A stretch of DNA of 64,000 bases from NCBI RefSeq assembly GCF_000473265.1, contig NZ_KI421511.1, positions 2,097,731-2,161,730 of the forward strand, given 5' to 3'. Positions 46,134 through 54,841 of this stretch are shown in pieces. Position numbers and translations under genes: made by a program. The DNA is from Amycolatopsis thermoflava N1165 (GTDB taxonomy: Bacteria > Actinomycetota > Actinomycetes > Mycobacteriales > Pseudonocardiaceae). A model generated the notes under the pieces. The model saw only the letters and a list, made by a program, of their open reading frames with translations, was not told the DNA's origin and ran no database searches. The first letter of the stretch is position 1; each line of letters begins with the position of its first letter.

Positions 46134-48304
46134 TGCCGGCACGCCTGGACGCGCCACTGAAGGTCACCGGCGGCGCGAAGTACGGGGTGGACCACAACTT
46201 CCCGGACATGGTCTACGGCTACATCGTGGTCAGCACGATCGCACACGGCGAGATCGAGAGCATGGACGTCACCGCCGCGAAGAGCGCGCCGGGTGTGCTC
46301 GGCGTGTACTCCCCCTTCGACCCGCTGGTGCTGAACCAGGTCACGATGCCGATGTTCGGCGAGACGTGGGTTCCGCTGCGCGACCGGCAGGTCACCTACG
46401 TGGGCCAGCCCATCGGGTTCGTCGTGGCGGAGACGTTCGAGCAGGCGCGGGACGCGGCCATGCTGGTCGAGGTCACCTACCGGGAACTGCCCGCGCTGAC
46501 CTCGCTGGAGGACGGGCTGGCCACGGCCATCGAGGCGTCGCCAGGGCACGTGGACGCGCCGCCGACGCTCAGCGTGCTCGAAGACGGCGTCGAGTCCATC
46601 GAGGACGCGATCGCCGCCAGCCCGGTGGTCGTCGACGCGACCTACCGCACGGCGTCGCAGAACCACACGCCGATGGAGCCGCACTCGGCCGTCGCGGTCT
46701 GGGCCGACGACACCCTCACCGTCTACAGTGGAAACCAGGGCGCCCACCTGCAGGCCATGGAGCTGGGGATGGCGCTGGGGCTGGACCCGGCGGCGGTGCG
46801 GGCGGTGAACCCGTTCGTGGGCGGCGCGTTCGGCGGCAAGGGCCGCACCTCGGCGCCCGCGTTCCTGGCGGCCGCCGCGTCCCGCGCGCTGGGCAGGCCG
46901 GTCAAGGCGTCGCTGACCCGCGAACAGGTGTTCACGGTGACGGCGGGCCGCGCGGCGACCGTGCAGCGGATCACCCTGGGCGCGGAACGGGACGGCACGC
47001 TCGTCGCGCTGCGGCACGACTCGTGGTGCAGCACGGACACCGCGCGCTCGTTCATCGAGCCGACCTCGCACGGCACGTCCCGCGAGTGGTACGCCACGCG
47101 CAACCTGCAGATCAGCCAGCGGATCGTGCCGCTGAACCTGCCGCCGACCACGTTCATGCGCGCGCCCGGCGAGGCGCCCGGCTCCTTCGCGCTGGAGAGC
47201 GCGATCGACGAGCTGGCCGACGCGCTCGGCATGGACCCGATCGAGCTGCGGCAGCGGAACAACTCGCTCGCCCCGCCCGGCAAGGACCTGCAGTGGTCGA
47301 GCAAGCACCTCGACGAGTGCTTCCGCATCGGCGCGCAGCGGTTCGGGTGGGCCGACCGCAGGCCGGGCGGCCGCACCGACGGGGACTGGCTGGTCGGCAT
47401 GGGCGTGGCCGTGGCGATGTTCCCCGCCCTCCGGTTCCCCGCGTCGGTCGGGATCACGCTCAACGCGGACGACACGGCCGACATCGCGACCAGCGGCGCG
47501 GACCCGGGCACCGGCCTGCTGACCGTGCTGTCCTTGGTGGGCGCCGAATCGCTGGACATCCCGGCCGACCGGATCACCCCGCGCCTCGGCGACTCGGCGC
47601 TGCCGCCGGGCGGGATGTCCGGCGGGTCCACCGCCACCGCGAGCGCGGGCACGGCGATCATGGCGGGCGCCGCGCAGGTGATCGACGAACTCCTCGCGCT
47701 GGCCTCGGCTCCCGGGGCGCCGTTCGCCGGTGAGGAGGTCACCTACGCCGACGGCCGCGTCCACGGCGACGGCCGGTCGATGACCTTCGGCGAGGTGCTG
47801 CGCGCGGTGGGCAGGCCGAACCTCAGCGCGGTCGGGTCGTCGGCGCCGGGCGAGGAGCTGACCAAGCACTCGTTCAGCTCGTTCGGCGCGCAGTTCGTCG
47901 AGGTCCGGGTGCACCGCCTCACCCGCGAGGCCCGGGTGTCGCGGATGCTCGGGGTCTTCGACGGCGGCCGGATCATCAACGACAAGGCCGCCCGCAGCCA
48001 GCTCAGCGGCGGCATGATCTGGGGTGTGTCGGCCGCGCTGCACGAGGGTTTCGAGGTGGAGCGCAGCGGCCGGTTCGCCAACGCCGACCTCGCCGGCTAC
48101 CTCATCCCCGTCAACGCCGACATCCCGGACATCGAGGTCGAGTTCGTGGAGTACCCGGACACGCTGCACAACGACCTCGGCGCGCGGGGCCTCGGGGAGA
48201 TCGGCACGGTGGGCGTGGCGGCGGCGGTCGCCAACGCGATTTACAACGCGACCGGCATCCGGGTCCGCCACATCCCGATCCGGATCGAGGACCTGCTGGA
48301 CTGA
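46133..48304 (+). CDS. Aldehyde oxidoreductase molybdopterin subunit (PaoC/YagR-like)
   Basis: This 723-aa protein is the molybdenum-cofactor catalytic subunit. It opens MPARLDAPLKVTGGAKYGVD, carries the GGAFGGKG loop near 227 and ends with GLGEIG, where Glu689 is the catalytic base that activates the Mo-OH. Its ATG overlaps the stop of the FAD gene by one base (TGATG) after a GAGGGGAG ribosome site. The three subunits should oxidise aldehydes, probably aromatic, to acids. No maturation chaperone or Mo-cytosine dinucleotide gene is in the window. Confidence 0.92.
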   Translation: MPARLDAPLKVTGGAKYGVDHNFPDMVYGYIVVSTIAHGEIESMDVTAAKSAPGVLGVYSPFDPLVLNQVTMPMFGETWVPLRDRQVTYVGQPIGFVVAETFEQARDAAMLVEVTYRELPALTSLEDGLATAIEASPGHVDAPPTLSVLEDGVESIEDAIAASPVVVDATYRTASQNHTPMEPHSAVAVWADDTLTVYSGNQGAHLQAMELGMALGLDPAAVRAVNPFVGGAFGGKGRTSAPAFLAAAASRALGRPVKASLTREQVFTVTAGRAATVQRITLGAERDGTLVALRHDSWCSTDTARSFIEPTSHGTSREWYATRNLQISQRIVPLNLPPTTFMRAPGEAPGSFALESAIDELADALGMDPIELRQRNNSLAPPGKDLQWSSKHLDECFRIGAQRFGWADRRPGGRTDGDWLVGMGVAVAMFPALRFPASVGITLNADDTADIATSGADPGTGLLTVLSLVGAESLDIPADRITPRLGDSALPPGGMSGGSTATASAGTAIMAGAAQVIDELLALASAPGAPFAGEEVTYADGRVHGDGRSMTFGEVLRAVGRPNLSAVGSSAPGEELTKHSFSSFGAQFVEVRVHRLTREARVSRMLGVFDGGRIINDKAARSQLSGGMIWGVSAALHEGFEVERSGRFANADLAGYLIPVNADIPDIEVEFVEYPDTLHNDLGARGLGEIGTVGVAAAVANAIYNATGIRVRHIPIRIEDLLD

Positions 48305-48326
48305 CCCACCCGGTTTCGATGAGCGC

Positions 48327-48357
48327 GGGCCGGCCGGTGCACTTCACCGGCCGGTCC
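48327..48357. terminator. Bidirectional terminator hairpin
   Basis: A 13-bp stem (48327-48339 with 48345-48357, one G-U pair) closes on a 5-nt loop, in the 66 bp between the convergent molybdopterin-subunit and lcp genes. It can serve both transcripts; there is no T-run. Confidence 0.8.
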
Positions 48358-48370
48358 TGTCGCGCGCGGA

Positions 48371-49585
48371 TCAGGCTCCGGGGCGGTTCCCGGTGGGGAT
48401 GGTGATCGGCGTGGTCGTCGACGACCCGCCCTTGTTCAGGAACAGCATCGCGATCGCCCGGATGAACTGGTCGAACATGTAGAACCCGGCGGGCGCGACG
48501 GGCAGCAGGCCCTCCCGGAAGGCGATGTAGGCGGGCCAACCGGCGCGGATCAGTCCGGCCGCCGCGTAGTCGCGCTTCAGCCCGAGCCAGTCGCCGATCT
48601 CGTCGCTCAGCACGTAGCGCACGAACTCGTTCAGGAACCCGCGCGTGACGCCCAGGTCGATCTGCGCGGTGAGCCCGAGCAGGTCCTCGGCCAGCTCGTG
48701 GCCCTCGAACGTCGGCGCGAGCAGCGGGGTGAGCACCGACGCGGACTGCGCGTCCGCCTCGGCCCACGTCTTCGGGATGAACTCCTCCCGCACGCCGAGC
48801 AGGTGGATGGCGACCTGCCACGAGTGCAGGAAGGCCTCCTCGTCCGCGGCCGACATCGGGACCTTCCACTCGATCAGCTTGCGGTGCACGAAGGTGCCGA
48901 GGCTGTGGAAGGTGATCAGGATGTCGCCGTTGCTGATCGGGATCTGCTTCTGCTCGTCGGCCACCGCCCGCCAGTGCGGCGACTGCGGCAGCAGGTGCCG
49001 CACCGCGGCGTGCACCAGGCGCGTCTTGTTGGCGGTGACCACGAACTGGCCCGACGGCTCGAACGCGTTGAGGTCGCTCAGGTCGTAGCCGAAGGTGAAC
49101 GTCTTCGCCGCGCGGTCCTGCATGTCCGCGCCGCCCGCGGACCAGTAGACCGACTTGGCCTCCCGCGGGATGACCGTGCTCATGATGCCGCTGCCGAGCC
49201 CGTACAGCATGAACAGGTAGGTGTCCTTGCGCCGGTTGAAGTCCGCGGCGCGGCGCAGCTTGACCGGGTCGGCCCAGGCGGGCAGCTTGTTGACCTTCTG
49301 CAGCCAGGCCGACAGTTCGGCGGGCAGGCCGGCGGGCAGCGGGTCGCTGTTGTTCACCCACGACGCCATCGCGGTGTTGACCGCCGGGATCCGGCCCTCC
49401 GCGAACAGCCCGGCCACGACGGCGTCCACCTCGTCGTCCCAGACCCACCACGGATCCGCGCCCGTGCCGGTGCCTGCCACCGATCCGGCCGGGGACCACG
49501 CCCACGCCGGCGTGGCGCTCGCCGAGCCGACCAGACCCAGGGCGACGCCGAGCGACAGTGCTTTCCGTCGATTGAGATTGGTCAT
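48371..49585 (-). CDS. lcp: Latex clearing protein (rubber oxygenase)
   Basis: This 404-aa protein has a twin-arginine signal (NRRKALSLG with Arg6-Arg7, cleavage near residue 30) and the DUF2236/MpaB-type catalytic domain. The b-type heme environment of Streptomyces sp. K30 Lcp is present with the same spacing: Arg158, Thr162 and His192 correspond to its Arg164, Thr168 and axial His198 (constant offset of six). Lcp is secreted and cleaves cis-1,4-polyisoprene to ketone/aldehyde oligomers. A possible link is that the adjacent aldehyde oxidoreductase consumes the aldehyde ends. It is divergent from the double TetR gene. Confidence 0.88.
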   Translation of the reverse strand: MTNLNRRKALSLGVALGLVGSASATPAWAWSPAGSVAGTGTGADPWWVWDDEVDAVVAGLFAEGRIPAVNTAMASWVNNSDPLPAGLPAELSAWLQKVNKLPAWADPVKLRRAADFNRRKDTYLFMLYGLGSGIMSTVIPREAKSVYWSAGGADMQDRAAKTFTFGYDLSDLNAFEPSGQFVVTANKTRLVHAAVRHLLPQSPHWRAVADEQKQIPISNGDILITFHSLGTFVHRKLIEWKVPMSAADEEAFLHSWQVAIHLLGVREEFIPKTWAEADAQSASVLTPLLAPTFEGHELAEDLLGLTAQIDLGVTRGFLNEFVRYVLSDEIGDWLGLKRDYAAAGLIRAGWPAYIAFREGLLPVAPAGFYMFDQFIRAIAMLFLNKGGSSTTTPITIPTGNRPGA

Positions 49586-49591
49586 TTACTT

Positions 49592-49611
49592 ACCTAGCTT
49601 CCTTGGTAGGT
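49592..49611. promoter_or_regulatory. Candidate operator over the lcp ribosome site
   Basis: ACCTA and TAGGT are reverse complements around ten bases, within 7-26 bp of the lcp ATG and overlapping its AAGGAAG ribosome-binding purines. It lies in the 120-bp divergent region shared with the double TetR regulator, a natural binding target. Confidence 0.5.
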
Positions 49612-49705
49612 TTCGTGCGGCGTTCGTTGCCAGTTCGGAGGGAGATTTCTCATTAACATATCGAGCACGCAGGCCGGTCGGCAAGAGGAGCTGCGTGCGG
49701 CGTGG

Positions 49706-50908
49706 TTGACTGGCGCGTATGGCCCAGTTCCCGCGTACGTCCGCCGCACGGTGACCGCAGAGCCGGCCGCGGCCGTCCGGCCCCGCAACCGCAGGCAGCT
49801 CATCGTCGACGCGGCCGGGCGCGTGTTCAGCGAGCGCGGCTACCACGCCGCGTCGATGGAGGAGATCGCCGCCGGCGTCGGCATCACCGCCGCCGCCCTG
49901 TACCGGCACTTCCCGAACAAGTACGCGTTGTTCGCCGAGTGCGCGGACGTCATGGTCGACGGTCTCCTCGCCGCGCTGGACGAGGTGCCGGACGGCGCGC
50001 CCCTGGCCGACGTGCTGGCGGCCGCCACCCGCGTCACCGTCGCCCACCGCGCGTCCGGCGGCCTCTACCGGTGGGAGTCCCGCTACCTCGACCGCGCGGA
50101 CCGGCGGGTGCTGCGGGGCAAGTTCGCGCGCGTCGTCGAGCGGGTGGCGGACGCGGTGCGGCGCGAGCACCCGCGGCCCGGCGAGCACCTGCGGGCGGTG
50201 GCGGCGCTCGGCGCGATCGGGTCCATCACGATGCACCACACGTCGATCGCCCAGCGGCGGCTGGAGGACGAGTTGCAGAGCTGCGCGCTGCGCGTGGCGG
50301 CGGCCGATCCGGAGGCGAGCACCGCACACGCGGTCGAACTCCCCGCGCAACCCGTGGCGCGGACCCGGCGTTCGGAGATCCTCGCGGCCGCCGTGCCGCT
50401 GTTCGAACGGGACGGGTTCGCGGCCGTCACCAACGGCCGGATCGCCGAGGCCGTCGGCCTGGTCCCGTCCGCGCTGTACCGCTACTTCCCCGGCAAGGCC
50501 GACATCCTCGCGGCGGCGTGCCTGCAGGCGGCGGCGCTCCTGACCCAGGCGGTGGACCACAACCTGCGCGGGGTGACGGATCCGCGTGACGCGCTCGCCG
50601 CGCTGACGGCCACCTACGTGGCATACAGCTTCGAGTACAACGCGCTCACCACCGTCGCGAACGCCGAGATCGTCGGGCTGCCGGACAACCTGCGGCGGCC
50701 GCTGGTCGCCGCGCAACGGGACCACATCGCGGTGTGGGAGCAGCACCTGCGGGCGGTGCGGCCGGACCTGGACTCGCGTCAGGCGCGGGTGCTGGTGCAC
50801 GCCGGTTTCGGCGTGGTGGTCGAGTCCGGGCGCCGGTTGCGGTGGGAGGACAGCCCCGCGCACCGCGCCGCCGTGTCGGCGCTGGTGCTCAGCGCGCTGG
50901 GCGCCTGA
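49706..50908 (+). CDS. Tandem TetR-domain regulator (LcpR-like)
   Basis: This protein of up to 400 aa contains two complete TetR DNA-binding domains: the first with MEEIAAGVGITAAALYRHFP near 51-70, the second with RIAEAVGLVPSALYRYFPGK near 241-260. Each is followed by a helical effector region. TetR proteins are normally about 200 aa, so this is a fused dimer. The start is uncertain: TTG 49706 has AGGAG too far upstream, and GTG 49751 has no clear ribosome site. Its divergence from lcp parallels the TetR-type LcpR regulators beside lcp genes, suggesting control of latex degradation. Confidence 0.82.
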   Translation: MTGAYGPVPAYVRRTVTAEPAAAVRPRNRRQLIVDAAGRVFSERGYHAASMEEIAAGVGITAAALYRHFPNKYALFAECADVMVDGLLAALDEVPDGAPLADVLAAATRVTVAHRASGGLYRWESRYLDRADRRVLRGKFARVVERVADAVRREHPRPGEHLRAVAALGAIGSITMHHTSIAQRRLEDELQSCALRVAAADPEASTAHAVELPAQPVARTRRSEILAAAVPLFERDGFAAVTNGRIAEAVGLVPSALYRYFPGKADILAAACLQAAALLTQAVDHNLRGVTDPRDALAALTATYVAYSFEYNALTTVANAEIVGLPDNLRRPLVAAQRDHIAVWEQHLRAVRPDLDSRQARVLVHAGFGVVVESGRRLRWEDSPAHRAAVSALVLSALGA

Positions 50909-50948
50909 TCCTGTGCCTGGATGAGTAAGTCCTAACTTTGGGTGGGGT

Positions 50949-51263
50949 GTGGAGCCCAAGATCGACGAGCGTCAGGCGCTGATGGCCGTGCTGGATCAGG
51001 ACCGCGGCCTGCTCCACGAGCGGCCCGGGCTGCTGATCCTGGCAGACAAGGGCTACCTCTCCCGAGAGCCGGACACCTACCTGACCGACCGTGGGGTGCG
51101 TCTGCTGCGCCCCTCCTACCGCAACCGCACCCCACACCCGCTCAAACCGGTCCGGCAACTCGTCCAATCGGTCAACGCCACCCTCAACCTCCCCGCCGCC
51201 ATCTGGCACAACCGCGCCACCGGCCAACCCACAACCCGATCCCTGATCGCCTACGGCCACTAA
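50949..51263 (+). mobile_element. IS982-family transposase remnant
   Basis: A 104-codon piece reads as the C-terminal half of an IS982-type DDE transposase: LLILADKGYLS, GVRLLRPSYRNR, and the tail AAIWHNRATGQPTTRSLIAY. The N-terminal half is missing and about 35 residues between SVNATL and AAIWHN have been deleted. Its 3' end near 51275 runs directly into the truncated permease, so the element probably destroyed that gene and then decayed. Confidence 0.8.
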
Positions 51264-52303
51264 CCAAGATCGGAATTACTCGGTAGGGTCCGCTGTGGAC
51301 GGTCACCTCCGGTGCGTCGGCGAGGTTTTCGAGCGCGGCCAGTGCGTCCGGGCTGTCGTCTTCGGTCTGGGCCACCACGTCCGGTCCGGCGGTGGCCGCG
51401 CGGGTCTGGGCGTAGCGCGCGCCGGTCGCGCCGGGCACGGACAGGCCGACCGCGAGCGCGGTGGCGGCGATGCCGACGGTGAGCAGGAAGACCGCGGCCT
51501 GGACCGGACGGCGGCGCAGGTCGGCGAAGACCAGCCGGCACACCAGCAGGAGTCGTCCCACGCCTCAGCCGCCCAGGTTCAGCAGACCACCGAGCCCGCC
51601 CGGTGAGATCCCGGTCCAGCCGCGCCAGGACGAGGCCGCCGTTCACGCGCTTGAGCCGTTCGCCCGGGGGCCGGCCGCCCCACCGCCGCGCTTCGGCGGC
51701 ACGCGCGGCCTCCCGGTGGGCCCGGTCGCGTTCGAGACGCTCCCGCCGCCGGGCCTCCGCCCGCTGTTCCGGCGTGGGTGGCGGCGGCAGCGTCCGGGCG
51801 TGCTCGTGCCAGTAGGCGGCGGTCGCGCTGGTCTCCCGGACGACCGCGTCGTCGGCCGGGGGTGTCGGCCACAGCTGCAGCAGGTACCGGTCCAGCGGGG
51901 GTTCCCCGGACAGCCGGGTGTCCTTCGCCCGCGCCCGGTCCATCCCCGAGGCGCAGTACCGCACGCGGTAGTCGACGGGTTCGAGATCGAGGGGCCAGCT
52001 CGCTTCCCCCGCCCACTGCACCAGCCGCACCGCCGCGGTCTGCGGCCGGAAGGACACCTCGACGACCTCCTCCCAGTCCTCCCCGACCGGCGCGGGGCCG
52101 TCGAGAACCTCCACGGTCAGGCCGACGTTCCCGGTGTGCAAACCGGTGGTGAGGAACAGCAGACCGGGCACCGCGGCGCCGCACAGACCGTTCGACTGCC
52201 CGCCGCGGGCGTCGGTCAACCCGTCGAAGAACTCCCCGGTCCGGCTCTCCACGTAGAACTGCCCGTAGTGCACGTGCAGCTCACCTTCGAACAACAGCGT
52301 CAC
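51260..52303 (-). CDS. Conserved actinobacterial hypothetical protein, probably 3'-truncated
   Basis: From GTG 52303 the frame encodes a coherent soluble protein for about 230 residues: FEGELHVHYGQFYVES, GLHTGNVGLTVEVLD, VQWAGEASWPLDLE, and a charged helix rich in Arg/Glu before GERLKRV. I recognise this as a conserved but unnamed actinobacterial family, with no known function. Past about 51620 the frame loses protein character and runs antisense to the permease remnant down to a stop at 51260. A one-base shift there would instead end in GGLGGLLNLGG at 51565. The 3' end has most likely been damaged by the same events that left the IS and permease fragments. Confidence 0.5.
   Translation of the reverse strand: MTLLFEGELHVHYGQFYVESRTGEFFDGLTDARGGQSNGLCGAAVPGLLFLTTGLHTGNVGLTVEVLDGPAPVGEDWEEVVEVSFRPQTAAVRLVQWAGEASWPLDLEPVDYRVRYCASGMDRARAKDTRLSGEPPLDRYLLQLWPTPPADDAVVRETSATAAYWHEHARTLPPPPTPEQRAEARRRERLERDRAHREAARAAEARRWGGRPPGERLKRVNGGLVLARLDRDLTGRARWSAEPGRLRRGTTPAGVPAGLRRPAPPSGPGRGLPAHRRHRRHRARGRPVRARRDRRALRPDPRGHRRTGRGGPDRRRQPGRTGRARKPRRRTGGDRPQRTLPSNSDLG
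51280..51561 (-). pseudogene. Truncated FtsX-type ABC transporter permease
   Basis: From ATG 51561 the first 94 codons read as a permease N-terminus: RLVFADLRRRPVQAAVFLLT, a membrane helix, then an Ala-rich extracytoplasmic part ending HSGPYRV. Near 51280 the sequence passes into the IS982-type remnant, and the several hundred residues that should follow are absent. No partner ATPase is in the window. Confidence 0.7.
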
Positions 52304-52431
52304 CGCGGCAGTCTGCCAGCAGCCGCGCACGTGCTGACCAAGGTCCTCGCCACCGGTGCCTTACGTCCGTTTCCCGCGGCGGCGCCGCCCGCACACCCTG
52401 GGATCCGGAGCGCCGACGAGGAGGAACCACC

Positions 52432-52680
52432 ATGCGACACACCCACCGGCACTGGCGCGAACTGAGCCGGACCGAGCAGGGAGCCATCGTCGCGGCGGCG
52501 GCCCTGCAGGTGGCCATGGCCGCCGACGCGTGGTGGGACCTGTCCCGCCGCCCGGCCGAATCCGTGCGCGGCCCGAAGGGCGCCTGGGCGCTGGCGATCG
52601 CCGTGAACTTCCTCGGCCCGCTGGCCTACCGGCGCTTCGGCCGCAAGCCGGTCGTCGAGCCGGAACCGGCGCACCCGTGA
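52432..52680 (+). CDS. Small hypothetical membrane-associated protein
   Basis: This 82-aa protein has a hydrophobic stretch (QGAIVAAAALQVAMAADAWW) and a second one (WALAIAVNFLGPLAYRRFG) ending in basic residues, resembling two-helix membrane proteins of the PLDc_N type. Its stop overlaps the next start by 4 bp (GTGA), so they form a two-gene unit. Function unknown. Confidence 0.7.
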   Translation: MRHTHRHWRELSRTEQGAIVAAAALQVAMAADAWWDLSRRPAESVRGPKGAWALAIAVNFLGPLAYRRFGRKPVVEPEPAHP

Positions 52681-52991
52681 CGCGCCGCGCCCGGATCGCC
52701 GGGCTGGTCCTGGTCACCGCCCTGCTCGTCGCCTCCTGCGCGGCGGGGCCGAACGACGCCGCGGCGGGCACGCCCGACCCGGCCGGGTTCTGGCTCGGCC
52801 TGTGGCACGGGATCATCTGCCCGATCACGTTCATCGTCTCGCTGTTCGACGACAGCGTCGGCATCTACGAGGTGCACAACAACGGCAACTGGTACAACTT
52901 CGGCTTCGTCTTCGGCATCGCCCTGATGAGCTCGATCTTCAGCCGGCCCGCCGTCACCGCACCCGCCCGGCGGCGACGGCGGAAGTCCTGA
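52677..52991 (+). CDS. Small hypothetical membrane protein or lipoprotein
   Basis: This 104-aa protein has an N-terminal hydrophobic segment with a lipobox-like VASC at about residues 18-21, then a conserved-looking GLWHGIICPITFIVSLF stretch and a WYNFGFVFGIALMSS segment, ending in a basic tail (ARRRRRKS). It could be a lipoprotein or a two-pass membrane protein; the basic tail would face the cytoplasm. It is coupled to the preceding gene. Confidence 0.65.
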   Translation: MTRRARIAGLVLVTALLVASCAAGPNDAAAGTPDPAGFWLGLWHGIICPITFIVSLFDDSVGIYEVHNNGNWYNFGFVFGIALMSSIFSRPAVTAPARRRRRKS

Positions 52992-52998
52992 CAGTTCA

Positions 52999-53025
52999 AC
53001 GGTCTTGTCCGGGATGGACGACCGT
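52999..53025 (+). terminator. Hairpin after the small-protein pair
   Basis: ACGGTC (52999-53004) pairs with GACCGT (53020-53025) and GTCC with GGAC, with a TT bulge and a GGGAT loop, starting 8 bp after the stop at 52991. There is no T-run. Confidence 0.6.
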
Positions 53026-53183
53026 CACCGGGCACTCGGCGTGGTGACCGGCCGGTGGGAATTCCGTCCCTGCCGCGCGCCGGGCGCACGTTCATCGGCG
53101 GGAAAAACGGCACTCCTCCACCCACCCGACCGCGGCCGCCGACGGCGGGCCTTCCGGTGGGTGCTGAGAACGCTTCCCGCGTT

Positions 53184-53612
53184 TCAGACGGGCTGCTCGG
53201 CCGGGAGCTCGCCGTCGAGAGCGAAGCCGGTGACGAGTTCCGGGTCGATCCGGATCACCTCGGTCATCTCCCCCGCCACCGACGGGCACGGCAGCGTCCG
53301 GAACCGGGTCAGCTCGCGAGCTCCGACGCGGCGCGCGAACCCGACCGCGATCACGCTCCACCCGATCCGGTCGCCTTCGTGGATGACGTCGGCCTCGTAA
53401 GCGACCACAGTGCCGATCGCGGACAGCAGCGCCGCGCCGGGATGGGTCCGCACGATGACGCAGCCGTCGTGGAGCACGTGGTTCACCGGCCGGATGGTGG
53501 GCAGCGCCTGGTGGGTGAACACCACGCGGCCGACGCTGACACTGCCGAGCAGGTTCAGCGACTCGGCGCGGCCCAGTTCGCGCCCGGCCCCCGGCGGAGT
53601 CGGATCCATCAC
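53184..53612 (-). CDS. Pyridoxamine 5'-phosphate oxidase-like flavin-binding protein
   Basis: This 142-aa protein has the split-barrel PNPOx-like fold: GSVSVGRVVFTHQALPTIRP opens the flavin-binding barrel, then a VIVRTHPG strand and GWSVIAVGFA. It lacks the residues of a true PdxH and belongs with the Rv-type PNPOx-like (F420/FMN-binding) proteins, several of which are in the mycobacterial DosR regulon. An 18-bp box at 53647-53664 sits 35 bp upstream of its ATG. Confidence 0.8.
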   Translation of the reverse strand: MMDPTPPGAGRELGRAESLNLLGSVSVGRVVFTHQALPTIRPVNHVLHDGCVIVRTHPGAALLSAIGTVVAYEADVIHEGDRIGWSVIAVGFARRVGARELTRFRTLPCPSVAGEMTEVIRIDPELVTGFALDGELPAEQPV

Positions 53613-53646
53613 CCCGTCATCGTCGCCCGGCTCCGCGCACCCGGAC

Positions 53647-53664
53647 AGGGCCGAAGGTCACCGG
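53647..53664. promoter_or_regulatory. DevR/OsdR-like box 1
   Basis: AGGGCCGAAGGTCACCGG matches the other three boxes at 15 or more of 18 informative positions and lies upstream of the PNPOx-like gene. A weaker second element, GGGGACAAGTGACC at 53677-53690, is adjacent. Confidence 0.6.
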
Positions 53665-53775
53665 ATCGATCATCAGGGGACAAGTGACCTTGCTCCCGCC
53701 CGGGGTCGACGAGCCCGGAGGACCTGGCCGGTGGTCCACTCGCGACAACGGCGAGCGGCGCCGGCGACGGCAGGA

Positions 53776-53793
53776 AGGGCCGTTGGTCCCCGC
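53776..53793. promoter_or_regulatory. DevR/OsdR-like box 2
   Basis: AGGGCCGTTGGTCCCCGC lies 56 bp upstream of the Acg-type nitroreductase ATG. It contains an imperfect palindrome, GGGCC-GTT-GGTCC, in the style of DosR boxes. Confidence 0.65.
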
Positions 53794-53848
53794 CGCCCGG
53801 GCATCCCGGCCCTGCTCCACCACCCCCGGTTTCGGCTGCACTGGAGGC

Positions 53849-54841
53849 ATGACATTTCCCGACGACCACACCGTGAACGCGGCACTGGCGCTGGCCGTGC
53901 GCGCGCCGTCGGTGCACAACACCCAGCCCTGGCGGTGGCGGATCGGCGACCGGACCGTCCACCTCTACGCCGACCCCGCCCGGCAGCTGCCGGAGACCGA
54001 CCCGGACGGCCGTGACCTGCTGCTCAGCTGCGGCGCGGCGCTGCACCACCTGCGGGTGGGTTTCGCGGCGCTGGGCTGGCGCGCCGAGGTGCACCGGCTG
54101 CCCAACCCGGCCGAACCCCGCCACCTGGCCGCCGTCGAACTGCACCGCCACGAACCGGGGCAGGAGGAGATCGCCCTGGCCGCGGCCATCCCGCGGCGGC
54201 GCACCGACCGGCGGCGGCACAGCTCCTGGCCGGTGCCCGGCAGCCACATCGAAACCATGGCCGCGCGCGCCGCCGACGAGGGCGTCATCCTGCGCGAGGC
54301 CACTGGTTCCGCTCGCTACCACCTGGCCGAGGCGGTCTTCGAAGCAGCGCGCCGCCACGCGGCCGACCCCGCGTACCGGATGGAGCTGGCCGCGTGGAGC
54401 GGCCGGCACTTCTCCACCGAGGGCGTGCCCGCGGTCAACGCCCCGGTGCCCGATCCCACCCCGGGCGCGCTGCCCGGCCGCCCGTTCGCCGATCCCCGGC
54501 TCCCGCAACCGCCCGGCGCGACGGGCGAGGACGACGAGACGGTGCTGCTGGTGCTGGGCACCGCCTCGGACGACCCGCTGTCCCGGCTGCGCGCCGGCGA
54601 GGCGACCAGCGCGGTCCTGCTGACCGCGACGACCCTCGGACTGGCCTCGTGTCCGCTGACCGAACCGCTGGAACTCGCCGGCACCCGGCAGCAGGTGCGC
54701 GACCGCGTCACCGGCGGCACCATCCCGCAGATGGTCCTGCGGGTCGGCTGGGCGCCCGTCAACGCCGACCCGCTACCCGCCACGCCGCGCCGCCCGCCGG
54801 CGGAGGTCGTCACCCCGCTCAGCACGCAGTCCGCCACCTGA
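53849..54841 (+). CDS. Acg-type nitroreductase family protein
   Basis: This 330-aa protein opens with a VRAPSVHNTQPWRW motif and has two nitroreductase-like halves (TTLGLASCPLTEPLEL, MVLRVGWAP), the pattern of M. tuberculosis Acg (Rv2032), a DosR-regulon FMN-binding protein thought to sequester flavin. A paralogue lies at 60258-61226. The ATG at 53849 is very close to GGAGG; the frame is also open from 53684. Confidence 0.85.
   Translation: MTFPDDHTVNAALALAVRAPSVHNTQPWRWRIGDRTVHLYADPARQLPETDPDGRDLLLSCGAALHHLRVGFAALGWRAEVHRLPNPAEPRHLAAVELHRHEPGQEEIALAAAIPRRRTDRRRHSSWPVPGSHIETMAARAADEGVILREATGSARYHLAEAVFEAARRHAADPAYRMELAAWSGRHFSTEGVPAVNAPVPDPTPGALPGRPFADPRLPQPPGATGEDDETVLLVLGTASDDPLSRLRAGEATSAVLLTATTLGLASCPLTEPLELAGTRQQVRDRVTGGTIPQMVLRVGWAPVNADPLPATPRRPPAEVVTPLSTQSAT

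Noticed and set aside
45851..48271. 806-codon minus-strand open frame
   Set aside because: Antisense to the molybdopterin subunit, with Arg- and Gly-rich nonsense composition.
49586..50959. 457-codon minus-strand open frame
   Set aside because: Antisense to the double TetR gene, which has two clear helix-turn-helix domains.
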